Shown here in pieces: positions 1-5,637 of a stretch of DNA of 10,647 bases. Each line of letters begins with the position of its first letter. Positions within the stretch are counted from its first letter, which is position 1. The notes beneath the pieces are model-generated. The model was not told where the DNA came from and searched no databases. It worked only from the letters and a program-made list of their open reading frames with translations. This DNA is from an uncultured Dialister sp. (GTDB lineage: Bacteria; Bacillota; Negativicutes; Veillonellales; Dialisteraceae): positions 1 through 10,647 of the forward strand of contig CAAEVC010000032.1 of the NCBI GenBank assembly GCA_900759415.1. The letters run 5' to 3'. Made by a program: the position numbers and the translations under genes.

Positions 1-95
1 GGAGAGAGTGTAAGTCGCTGCAACTCTTCGGAGTCAGTGGTGCTGTTCTCGTGGAAGCAGGAAGCTCCCGCCTCTATAGGCGAGGGTACGTTCAC
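1..95 (+). mobile_element. Right end of an IS200/IS605-family element
   Basis: The sequence shows an imperfect hairpin at 65-86 (CTCCCGCCT pairing with AGGCGAGGG around a CTAT loop, one C-A mismatch and one G-T pair), followed by TACGTTCAC ending at 95. A subterminal hairpin followed at once by GTTCAC is typical of the right ends of IS200/IS605 elements, which lack inverted repeats and are moved by a Y1 transposase through single-stranded ends. Only the right end is present; the left end and any tnpA lie outside the window. The boundary at 95 is inferred from the TTCAC motif. Confidence 0.55.
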
Positions 96-111
96 GAGAA
101 GAAATTCCTGA
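1..111 (+). CDS. tnpB: TnpB C-terminal tail, partial (IS200/IS605 family)
   Basis: The window opens inside an open frame (frame 1) of 36 codons ending in TGA at 109-111. It reads GESVSRC near the start and KQEAPASIGEGTF near the end. TnpB proteins often finish with a CGE(S/D)V-type segment after the last zinc-ribbon cysteine, followed by a variable tail containing KQE(A/P), because the codons overlap the omega-RNA scaffold; this is recalled family knowledge, not a search result. The catalytic RuvC domain and zinc ribbon lie upstream of the window, so activity cannot be judged. The last few codons lie beyond the predicted element end and come from flanking DNA. Frame 3 is also open to 123 and frame 2 stops at 11-13, so the exact reading frame of the tail is uncertain. 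Confidence 0.45.
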   Translation, partial: GESVSRCNSSESVVLFSWKQEAPASIGEGTFTRRNS

Positions 112-562
112 TAAGGGAAAAGTAATTATAGTTTTCTTTTGAAGCCTGACGGTCATCCTGCGATAATATAAAGACAGCTTGGGGCTCATAGTTTTCCGCT
201 TGCCTGTAAAGCCATAAGGTCATAAAGAAATTTTCAATAAGATGATTCCATCCGTATTTATGGCGCTTTTCTCGTTTTATTTCTAATTGTTTACTTATGC
301 CCCTTTCATCTGATGATAAATGTTGTATAATAAGGACAGGTTGTAGTGAAGGGAAATTTTCCCATGCTGCTGCGCTGATTCGGTTTTCTGCCTGATGCAG
401 ATGGCCCGCGACTTCTGTTGCCCTTTTTGTTGCAGGGCGTATGGGACGAGCGATCCTGATGGAGAAGGTGGAGAAAAAGGAATCAAATGAGGGAAACCTC
501 CGATTATTCGACTGTGAGAGGAAGGGACTCCTGACATGCCTTATGAACGAGCTGCCAGGCAT
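92..562 (-). CDS. Weak hypothetical ORF ending at the IS boundary
   Basis: This 156-codon reverse-strand ORF begins at an ATG at 562 with no recognisable Shine-Dalgarno sequence upstream. I recognise no family. The first 45 residues are low-quality (rich in S, F, R, P) and look non-coding. The latter part (from about residue 50) has a more protein-like composition, with WNHLIENFF and QAVFILSQDD. The stop codon is the TGA formed at 92-94, inside the TTCAC end of the insertion element, so any original gene would have been cut at its 3' end by the insertion. It is equally possible that this is chance open sequence. Treat it as a fragment at best. Confidence 0.18.
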   Translation of the reverse strand: MPGSSFIRHVRSPFLSQSNNRRFPSFDSFFSTFSIRIARPIRPATKRATEVAGHLHQAENRISAAAWENFPSLQPVLIIQHLSSDERGISKQLEIKREKRHKYGWNHLIENFFMTLWLYRQAENYEPQAVFILSQDDRQASKENYNYFSLIRNFFS

Positions 563-958
563 GGCTTGAAGGACTTTCTATCTGCCGGAAGAGAATCGTC
601 CGACTGTTACAGGATTTTCTTTCGGAATCTATCTGCAGAAGGCAGAAAGAAGACCTCCTCTACCGATGGATTTTCTTATGAGGCGATGTAGCGCCACAAA
701 GGAATGAAAGAGGATGAGAAGACCACCTTTGCCTTCCAGGCATTCATCTATTCTGTCTTGCATGATGTCAGTGTTTCTGCAGAAAAGATATTTCCAGCAT
801 GATAAATCATTCCAGACCTGCAACACACTGCGTGGTACTGCAGTGCAGAAGGGAAGTTCCTCCCTTCCTGACTGCAAGGAATACTCCATGTACCTTTCCA
901 TAGACTCATAGGATATGGATCTATGGCTTGACCATTCATTCAACTCCAAAAATGCATG

Positions 959-993
959 CCCCTTCACCGGTCGCCATCTGGTGAAGGGGTTTT
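959..993 (+). terminator. Intrinsic terminator, forward strand
   Basis: A perfect 10-bp stem, CCCCTTCACC (959-968) with GGTGAAGGGG (980-989), encloses an 11-nt loop and is followed by TTTT at 990-993. It would end forward transcription coming from the element at the left edge and insulate the gene pair that starts at 1176. There is no forward gene directly upstream, which suggests that an upstream unit has been lost. Confidence 0.65.
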
Positions 994-1006
994 AACATGT
1001 AGAGCT

Positions 1007-1113
1007 CTGAGCTCATAGAGCAGAGCAAAGATGGCGGATTTGCTGAAAGATTTATATTCGCCGGCATAGCCGACGTCCTTCGCTCATCGCTCTGAACTCA
1101 TGGCTCATCGCTG
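1007..1113. repeat. Degenerate AGCTCAT/GCTCATCGCT intergenic repeats
   Basis: The gap holds GAGCTCTGAGCTCATAGAGC near 1010-1030 and two direct copies of GCTCATCGCT at 1082-1091 and 1103-1112, the second preceded by CTCTGAACTCATG. The same vocabulary returns at 3648-3680 (GCTCTGAGCTCATAGC, then GCTCATCGCT) and weakly near 6735. These are low-complexity intergenic repeats, not coding sequence. Confidence 0.5.
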
Positions 1114-1144
1114 TTTTATTATCATGGCTCTTTCCTTTCCATCT

Positions 1145-1153
1145 TGTTATAAT
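1145..1153 (+). promoter_or_regulatory. Extended -10 promoter for the DUF3298 gene pair
   Basis: TGTTATAAT combines a perfect TATAAT (1148-1153) with the upstream TG of an extended -10 element. The -35 region about 17 nt upstream (around 1125-1130) is poor, as is common when a TG motif is present. Transcription would start near 1160, which rules out the in-frame ATG at 1152 and supports the start at 1176. Confidence 0.6.
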
Positions 1154-1175
1154 GAAAGTAAGAAGGGGTGATGGA

Positions 1176-1850
1176 ATGAATATAAAAAAATGGACCGCAG
1201 TATTTGGAACCGCTCTTATTCTTTCCCTTGGTGCCATGACGGCAGAGGCTTCTCTCTGGCCGGGTCTGGCGTCTAAGGTGTCGGAGAAATCAGGGGCTTT
1301 CAGGACCGATGATTACCATATAGGAAATACGATTCTCCGGAGTCCCTACCTAATCGCCCATTACAATAATGAACTTTTCGCAGGTACAGTGAATGCGGCG
1401 ATTGCCAGGGAGAAGAATGATTTCCTTAATGAACTGAAGAAGGATAATGAAACGAAAAGGACTGAAGGCTGGATGATCTGGCATGAAGGACTGATTGGAA
1501 ATTTCATCAATAACAATCAGGGGATTACCAGTATCGTTCTTGTGATGCAGAAATTAAAGGCAGGAGAAGACCATGGTACTACTTTTGCCAAAGGGCTGAA
1601 TTTTGACGGCACAGGAAGGCTCTTCACCCTCTCTGAACTTCTTCCCCGCCTTACAGTAGAAGATGTAAACAAATGCATTGAGACTACTGCAAAGAAGAAG
1701 AATATTCCACTTCTTCCCAATCATAGAGTGATAAAGCTTCCGGAAAATTTCTATGTAGGAAAGAACAGGGTGGTCTATGCCATTTATCAGCAGCATGATC
1801 TGACGCCTGCAGAATACGGGGTATTCTCGGTGGCAGTAGGTAAATTATAA
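1176..1850 (+). CDS. Secreted DUF3298/RsiV-like protein (paralogue 1)
   Basis: This 224-residue protein has a cleavable signal peptide (MNIKKW, hydrophobic core to residue 20, likely cut after TAEA at 25) and no other membrane segment, so it should be periplasmic. The C-terminal half fits the DUF3298 domain found in RsiV and in peptidoglycan deacetylase-like proteins: HGTTFAKGLNFDGTGRLFTLSELLP at about 133-157, then PENFYVGKNRVVYAIYQQHDL at about 189-209. In that family the HG...NFD...tG..f.L.dL core and the FY...Y..Y.iaP tail form a ligand-binding fold. No enzyme motif is seen and the molecular role is unknown. I chose the ATG at 1176 because AAGAAGGGGTGATGGA lies just before it; the earlier ATG at 1152 overlaps the -10 element. 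A paralogue follows after 10 nt, so the two are probably co-transcribed. Confidence 0.75.
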   Translation: MNIKKWTAVFGTALILSLGAMTAEASLWPGLASKVSEKSGAFRTDDYHIGNTILRSPYLIAHYNNELFAGTVNAAIAREKNDFLNELKKDNETKRTEGWMIWHEGLIGNFINNNQGITSIVLVMQKLKAGEDHGTTFAKGLNFDGTGRLFTLSELLPRLTVEDVNKCIETTAKKKNIPLLPNHRVIKLPENFYVGKNRVVYAIYQQHDLTPAEYGVFSVAVGKL

Positions 1851-1860
1851 GGAGGTAGTT

Positions 1861-2541
1861 ATGAACTGGAAACATATGGCTCTTGGTGCATCACTCGCTC
1901 TTATCTTAAGCGGCGGCGCCGTTTCTGCAGAAAATCTTACCTGGACTCTTGGCCCTTCCCTTTCCCGGATGCAGCCCACGAATCAGACATTTTCCACTGT
2001 AGAATATAAAGAAGGGGAAATGGAAGCCAAAGTGCCTCTTTCTGAAGATCCCAACCTGCTGAAGCGGGCAAGGATCAATGCCACCGTAGACGTAGCGGTG
2101 GAATCTTATGAAAGAGCCATCCGCCATGCCAATCGGAACTGGAAGACCTCAGGCCGCATGTACTGGCAGGAAGGGATGAATGAACCGGGCTATCCTTACA
2201 CCAGCTTTGTGATCATCACGTCCACCTATCCGGACCGGGCGGCTCATCCTCACGGGTATGCCTATGGCTACAATTTCGACCAGTACGGCCACCGGCTCAC
2301 CATCAGGGATATGGAAAAACTGATGCCCACCCTTACAGTGGAAGAGCTGAACCGGCAGATTGAAATCCAGACCAGGGAAAAGGGAATCCCGATTTTTGAA
2401 AACTGGCATACTGTGAAAAAACTTCCGGAAAATTTCTATATCGGTAAGGACGGCCATCTCTACATCATTCTCCAGCAGTACGAAGTGGCTCCCTATTCCA
2501 GCGGATATGTTATCATTAATATGGGCGTTCTTCTGAACTGA
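1861..2541 (+). CDS. Secreted DUF3298/RsiV-like protein (paralogue 2)
   Basis: This 226-residue protein starts at an ATG preceded by AAGGAGGTAGTT, a near-perfect ribosome binding site. It has a signal peptide likely cut after AVSA (residue 23) and no later membrane helix, so it should be periplasmic. The DUF3298 core is clear: HPHGYAYGYNFDQYGHRLT at about 129-147, MPTLTVEELNRQIEIQ at 155-170, and PENFYIGKDGHLYIILQQYE from 189, followed by VAPYSSGYVI. It shares with its upstream neighbour the strings LTVE, KLPENFY, GK and QQ at matching spacings, so the pair arose by tandem duplication and then diverged strongly in the N-terminal half. RsiV itself is a lysozyme-sensing anti-sigma factor, but this protein has no cytoplasmic or transmembrane part, so an anti-sigma role is unlikely. 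Ligand unknown. Confidence 0.78.
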   Translation: MNWKHMALGASLALILSGGAVSAENLTWTLGPSLSRMQPTNQTFSTVEYKEGEMEAKVPLSEDPNLLKRARINATVDVAVESYERAIRHANRNWKTSGRMYWQEGMNEPGYPYTSFVIITSTYPDRAAHPHGYAYGYNFDQYGHRLTIRDMEKLMPTLTVEELNRQIEIQTREKGIPIFENWHTVKKLPENFYIGKDGHLYIILQQYEVAPYSSGYVIINMGVLLN

Positions 2542-2552
2542 CCTCTTCCTTC

Positions 2553-2581
2553 TTGACATGAGAAGGGAAAATATGTATTAT
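2553..2581 (+). promoter_or_regulatory. Sigma-70 type promoter for the SIMPL-domain gene
   Basis: A consensus TTGACA (2553-2558) is separated by 17 nt from TATTAT (2576-2581), one base off the TATAAT consensus. It lies between the second DUF3298 gene and the gene starting at 2615, so the latter can be expressed on its own, in addition to any read-through. Confidence 0.75.
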
Positions 2582-2614
2582 ATGACTGTAAGTCAATTTA
2601 TATAGGAGGTCATT

Positions 2615-3322
2615 ATGAACAAGAAATGGATGAGCATGGCCGTAGCAGGACTTCTTGCATTATCCTGCATGACCGCAGATGCTCAGGAATCACCGAGAAC
2701 AATAACAGTCGTAGGAAACAGCGAAGTCACTGCAAAAAGTGATGTAGCGATCATCAATCTGGCAGTAGAAACCACTTCACCGAATGTGAATGCTGCTGTC
2801 CGCGAAAATGCCAATGCCATGACGGCTGTCAGAAAGGCAGTCATCGATGCAGGTGCCCTTCCATCCAAGGTGGAAACAAGAAATTACAATGTATATCCTC
2901 AGACCATCTACGATAAGAATGGAAGCCCGAAGGTCAAGGCATACCAGTGTGTGAACTATATGAAGGTGGAAGTAAGTCAGCTGGACAGAACAGGAAAAAT
3001 CATTGATTCTGCCATAGCTGCCGGTGCCAACCGCATCGACTCCATCGACTTCACCCTGTCTGCTCCTCAGAAATACAAGGATGAAGCACTGGTAGAAGCT
3101 ACTAAAGATGCTGCCCGCAAAGCCAATGTCATTGCCGGCGCTCTTGGACTTCACGTAGTAGGCGCCATGTCTGCCAGCGATGATAATGTAAATGTCATGC
3201 CTTACAGAGTGATGAATCTGAAGCTCGCAGCTTCTGATGCCAGAGAAAATGTTTCTACTCCGATTGATCCCGGTGAATCCAGAATGCAGGGCAGAGTCAC
3301 CATCATATTTGAAGTTGCGTGA
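2615..3322 (+). CDS. SIMPL-domain (DUF541, YggE/BP26-like) periplasmic protein
   Basis: This 235-residue protein is preceded by ATAGGAGGTCATT. The signal peptide ends near TADA (residue 23); the cysteine at 18 is not in a good lipobox, so it is probably not a lipoprotein. The mature part is a typical SIMPL domain: RTITVVGNSEVTAKSDVAII at 28-47, a helix with NAAVRENANAMTAVRKAVIDAG at 59-80, the SKVETRNYNVYPQTIYDKNG strand region at 84-103, YQCVNYMKVEV at 110-120, ANRIDSIDFTLS at 138-149, and a final GRVTIIFEVA. Proteins of this family (YggE, BP26/OMP28) sit in the periplasm or outer membrane and are linked to stress tolerance, some forming channel-like multimers; no reaction is known. Its own promoter and a strong terminator make it a single-gene unit, though it follows two other secreted proteins on the same strand. 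Confidence 0.88.
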   Translation: MNKKWMSMAVAGLLALSCMTADAQESPRTITVVGNSEVTAKSDVAIINLAVETTSPNVNAAVRENANAMTAVRKAVIDAGALPSKVETRNYNVYPQTIYDKNGSPKVKAYQCVNYMKVEVSQLDRTGKIIDSAIAAGANRIDSIDFTLSAPQKYKDEALVEATKDAARKANVIAGALGLHVVGAMSASDDNVNVMPYRVMNLKLAASDARENVSTPIDPGESRMQGRVTIIFEVA

Positions 3323-3323
3323 T

Positions 3324-3363
3324 AAAAAAACAGGGCTGTGGTTTTCCACAGCCCTGTTTTTTT
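3324..3363. terminator. Strong bidirectional intrinsic terminator
   Basis: Two perfectly complementary 18-nt arms (3324-3341 and 3346-3363) enclose a TTTT loop. The GC-rich core is CAGGGCTGTGG and it is flanked by seven A on the left and seven T on the right, so it works for both strands. It starts immediately after the SIMPL gene stop. Confidence 0.95.
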
Positions 3364-3383
3364 AGAGCCCCGAGCTGAGCGCA

Positions 3384-3490
3384 GAGAGCCCCGAGGTGGT
3401 TGTAAAGACTTTATAGTTTGTAAATTATGAAGCCTGACGGGTAGAGGGAAAAGACCACTGGAGCATACATCGTTACAAACTGAACCCCTT
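3384..3490 (+). repeat. 107-bp dispersed repeat, copy A
   Basis: This segment aligns without gaps to 6541-6647, with 8 mismatches in 107 positions by eye (about 93% identity). It begins GAGAGCCCCGAGGTGGTTG and ends CAAACTGAACCCCTT. Inside it a near-palindrome (3409-3432) folds as a 10-bp hairpin in forward-strand RNA using two G-U pairs. It lies in the convergent gap between the SIMPL gene and the nitroreductase. To its right is a further imperfect hairpin (CCAGCTTCCC at 3512-3521 with GGGGAGCTCTGG at 3543-3554) that copy B lacks. No ORF is supported; the element may be a small non-autonomous repeat or a structured RNA. Confidence 0.8.
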
Positions 3491-3585
3491 CAGTCGCCGG
3501 ATTAACCGCCGCCAGCTTCCCGGGCGAAAGCGAAGCTTTTCGGGGGAGCTCTGGTAAGTATCGGTTTCGCCGATGGATATAAAGT

Positions 3586-3618
3586 AACTCCCCTGAATCC
3601 AGTTGATTCAGGGGAGTT
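3586..3618 (-). terminator. Hairpin, probable terminator of the permease-nitroreductase operon
   Basis: A perfect 14-bp stem (AACTCCCCTGAATC at 3586-3599 and its complement at 3605-3618) encloses a 5-nt loop. On the reverse strand it is followed by ACTTTATAT, a weak U-rich tract, and it lies about 60 nt beyond the nitroreductase stop. Both strands lack a long T run, so it may instead be a processing or attenuation hairpin. Confidence 0.55.
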
Positions 3619-3647
3619 ATTGTAAAAAATCTGATGTTTTTTCCAAC

Positions 3648-3680
3648 GCTCTGAGCTCATAGCTTATAGCTCATCGCTCT
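3648..3680. repeat. AGCTCAT-type intergenic repeat
   Basis: GCTCTGAGCTCATAGCTTA is followed by TAGCTCATCGCTCT, a compact arrangement of the AGCTCAT and GCTCATCGCT words seen at 1007-1113. It abuts the stop codon of the nitroreductase gene. Confidence 0.5.
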
Positions 3681-4256
3681 TTATTTCACGATCAATATGT
3701 CTTTCAATGGACGTTTCGGAACGCAGTAGCTTTTATTTTCATCCAGATAGTATTTGATATTTCCGTCTTCTGGAACGTCGACGAGGCGGCTTTCGCAGGA
3801 GGGATAGCCGAGGGCGAGAAGAAGTCTTGGGGTCCAGTCTTCCGGGACGGAAAGGATATCGGTGATTTTATTCCATTCCACAGCGCCCAGCATGGCAGAA
3901 CCGATACCGTGAGCGGCGGCGTTCAACGCCACATTTCTCATAGCAATGCCGGCGTCGATGTCGGCCCAGGGGTTGGCTTTTTTATCTTTGCAGAGAAGGA
4001 GGAAGGCGACTGGTGTTTCTCCTTCTTTCGGGGTGCCCAGTTCTTTGGGAAGAGCGCCGGCCCAGTGGATGTAAGGCTGCATTTCTTTGACTGTATCTTT
4101 GTCTTTCACCAGTACATAGCGTAGTACCTGACCATTCATGGCAGAGTTTACGGTACGAAGGTTTTCTACCAGTTCCGTAAGGATTTCGTCAGGGATTTCC
4201 TTCTGCTGGAAACGGCGATAGGTACGGCAGAAAAGAGTGAGTTCATTGAAATTCAT
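3681..4256 (-). CDS. Nitroreductase-family FMN oxidoreductase
   Basis: This 191-residue protein fits the nitroreductase superfamily, whose members use FMN and NAD(P)H to reduce nitro groups, quinones or related substrates in the cytoplasm. The FMN-phosphate binding signature is RTYRRFQQKEIP at 11-22 (R11, R14, R15, F16), followed by the usual first helix. The glycine-containing flavin segment is DAGIAMRNVALNAAAHGIGSA at 101-121, and LLLALGYP at 145-152 matches the conserved (L/I)xxGYP motif. The C-terminal KRPLKDIL resembles the family's (K/R)R.(L/S).D.. ending. The start is supported by AAGGAGGATCCT; this Shine-Dalgarno sequence overlaps the stop of the upstream antiporter gene, with a 10-nt gap, so it is the last gene of a three-gene operon. 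The natural substrate is unknown. At 191 residues it has the usual length for a single-domain nitroreductase. Confidence 0.85.
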   Translation of the reverse strand: MNFNELTLFCRTYRRFQQKEIPDEILTELVENLRTVNSAMNGQVLRYVLVKDKDTVKEMQPYIHWAGALPKELGTPKEGETPVAFLLLCKDKKANPWADIDAGIAMRNVALNAAAHGIGSAMLGAVEWNKITDILSVPEDWTPRLLLALGYPSCESRLVDVPEDGNIKYYLDENKSYCVPKRPLKDILIVK

Positions 4257-4266
4257 AGGATCCTCC

Positions 4267-5622
4267 TTATTTTTCTTTACTCCAGTCCCAGGGATTTTTT
4301 CGGATCACATGATCCGCATAAGGGATAAATATGGAAAGTATGCCGAAGATGGCAAGGAAGAAGCAGTACCACATGTGGGGTACGATTTCCATGGTGCTGA
4401 TGGAAAGGCCGCTCTGGGAAGCAAGTGCAGATGCGGTGAGAAGCTGGGCACCGTAGGGGATGATGCCCTGAAGGACGCAGGAGAAGATATCCAGGATGGA
4501 TGCGGTCTTTCTCGGGTCTAGACGGTACTGGGTGCTGATTTTCTTCGCTACGTCGCCGGAGATGATGATGGCTACCGTATTGTTGGCAGTGGCACAGTCG
4601 ATGAGGGAGACGAGAGCGGCAATACCCACCTGTGCGGATTTCTGGCTCTTGATCTTTGACTGCAGTTTGTTGATGAGCCAGGTGATGCCACCGTAGTAGG
4701 AAATCATTTCAGAAATGCCGCCGCAGAAGAGAGCGAGGAAGAAGGCTTCGTTCATGCTGGTGAATCCGGTCCATATCTGGCGGGCAAGGGAAATGATGGT
4801 GAGGGTGCCGTCGGAAAGGCCGATGGCGCCGGCAAGGAATATGCCGCAGATGAGGACGAGGAATACGTTCATGCCTGTAAGGGCGAGAAGGAGAACGACA
4901 AGGTAGGGGAATACTTTGATGAATGGATAGGATCCTTCTACTACGCTGATGCCTTCAGGAAGACCGGAGGCGATGAGGAAGATGACGGTGCAGAGAGCGG
5001 TAGGAAGGGCGATGAGCAGGTTCACTTTGAATTTATCCTTCATGTCGCATCCCTGAGTTCTGGTGGCCGCAATGGTGGTGTCGGAAATCATGGACAGGTT
5101 GTCGCCAAACATGGCACCGCCTACGCAGGCTCCCAGAAGGAGGGGCGCCGGGATACCGCTCTTTTCCGCAATGCCGGCGGCAATAGGAATGATGGAAGCT
5201 ACGGTGCCCATAGATGTCCCGGTGGCAGTTCCCATGAAAGCAGAGAGGAGGAAAATGCCGGCGGTCAGATATTCCGGCGGGATGAGGCTGAGCCCCAGAT
5301 TGACAGTGGCATCTCTTCCGCCCATGGCAGTAGCTACGGCAGAGAAGGCGCCGGCCAGAAGATAGATCATGAGCATGGTCATGATATTTTCATTGGACGC
5401 CCCTTTGGAAAAGATATGGAATTTGTACATAATCGGTTCCCGGGAGAGGCAGAAAGCCGACATGACTGCGATGAACATAGCAGTTACCGAAGGGAACTGG
5501 TAGAAGGCCATATCAGTACCCTGGAGCTGGAAATAAACGCCGGCTCCCAGATAAATGACTATGAAGATAACAAAGGGCAGCAGTGCGAAAGGATTGCTCC
5601 TTTCTCTATTTGGATAATTCAT
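4267..5622 (-). CDS. nhaC: NhaC-family Na+/H+ (or solute) antiporter
   Basis: This 451-residue inner-membrane protein has about 11-12 hydrophobic segments and the NhaC signature: TATGTSMGTVASIIPIA at about 132-148 and GACVGGAMFGDNLSMISDTT at about 164-183, with the conserved GDN and SDTT. The second half repeats the pattern around CATANNTVAIIISG. NhaC-family proteins exchange Na+ for H+, or couple exchange to organic acids as in the malate-lactate antiporter MleN; sequence alone does not decide between them. I chose the ATG at 5622 because GGACGAGGTG lies 3 nt upstream; a TTG five codons earlier would place the start inside that ribosome binding site. It follows the TauE-type gene by 15 nt and is followed by the nitroreductase after 10 nt, so it is the middle gene of an operon. 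Confidence 0.85.
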   Translation of the reverse strand: MNYPNRERSNPFALLPFVIFIVIYLGAGVYFQLQGTDMAFYQFPSVTAMFIAVMSAFCLSREPIMYKFHIFSKGASNENIMTMLMIYLLAGAFSAVATAMGGRDATVNLGLSLIPPEYLTAGIFLLSAFMGTATGTSMGTVASIIPIAAGIAEKSGIPAPLLLGACVGGAMFGDNLSMISDTTIAATRTQGCDMKDKFKVNLLIALPTALCTVIFLIASGLPEGISVVEGSYPFIKVFPYLVVLLLALTGMNVFLVLICGIFLAGAIGLSDGTLTIISLARQIWTGFTSMNEAFFLALFCGGISEMISYYGGITWLINKLQSKIKSQKSAQVGIAALVSLIDCATANNTVAIIISGDVAKKISTQYRLDPRKTASILDIFSCVLQGIIPYGAQLLTASALASQSGLSISTMEIVPHMWYCFFLAIFGILSIFIPYADHVIRKNPWDWSKEK

Positions 5623-5637
5623 ATACACCTCGTCCAA

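Larger units (their letters stand above)
1..115 (+). ncRNA. 3' part of TnpB omega-RNA with guide segment
   Basis: TnpB nucleases use an RNA whose scaffold overlaps the 3' end of tnpB and the right end of the element, and whose guide is the next roughly 16-20 nt of flanking DNA. The hairpin at 65-86 and the TTCAC at 91-95 would be the 3' end of the scaffold. The guide would start at base 96 (GAGAAGAAATTCCTGATAAG). The 5' end of the RNA is outside the window. This is an inference from family architecture; expression is not shown. Confidence 0.4.
563..1144. other. Non-coding stretch with no supported gene
   Basis: No ORF here has a credible start. The longest reverse-strand frame (629-967) would start at a GTG inside the terminator hairpin at 959-989, has no usable ribosome binding site and matches no family I know. 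There is a short hairpin just upstream (CATGCCT at 535-541 with AGGCATG at 557-563). The stretch contains one good terminator and short AGCTCAT-rich repeats, listed separately. It may be the decayed remains of genes next to the insertion element. Confidence 0.5.

Noticed and set aside
629..967. 112-codon reverse ORF as a possible gene
   Set aside because: Its only long start is a GTG inside the hairpin at 959-989, it has no usable ribosome binding site, and the translated sequence looks non-coding and matches no known family.
1152..1175. Upstream start (ATG at 1152) for the first DUF3298 gene
   Set aside because: It overlaps the TATAAT of the promoter and would add a charged stretch before the signal peptide; the ATG at 1176 has the ribosome binding site.
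3428..3476. 19-codon reverse micro-ORF present in both copies of the 107-bp repeat
   Set aside because: The frame is open in both copies, but most differences between them change the amino acid, so there is no sign of selection on a peptide; no clear ribosome binding site.
3384..3660. Known riboswitch or CRISPR array in the repeat-rich gap
   Set aside because: No conserved core of the riboswitch classes I know (TPP, cobalamin and others) is visible, and there are no regularly spaced short direct repeats with unique spacers.
4237..5365. Several forward ORFs within the antiporter gene
   Set aside because: They are antisense shadows of the NhaC-type coding sequence, with Met/Ala/Arg/Pro-rich translations and no ribosome binding sites.
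5622..5637. TTG start for the NhaC-type antiporter
   Set aside because: It would put the start codon at the edge of the GGACGAGGTG ribosome binding site that serves the ATG at 5622.
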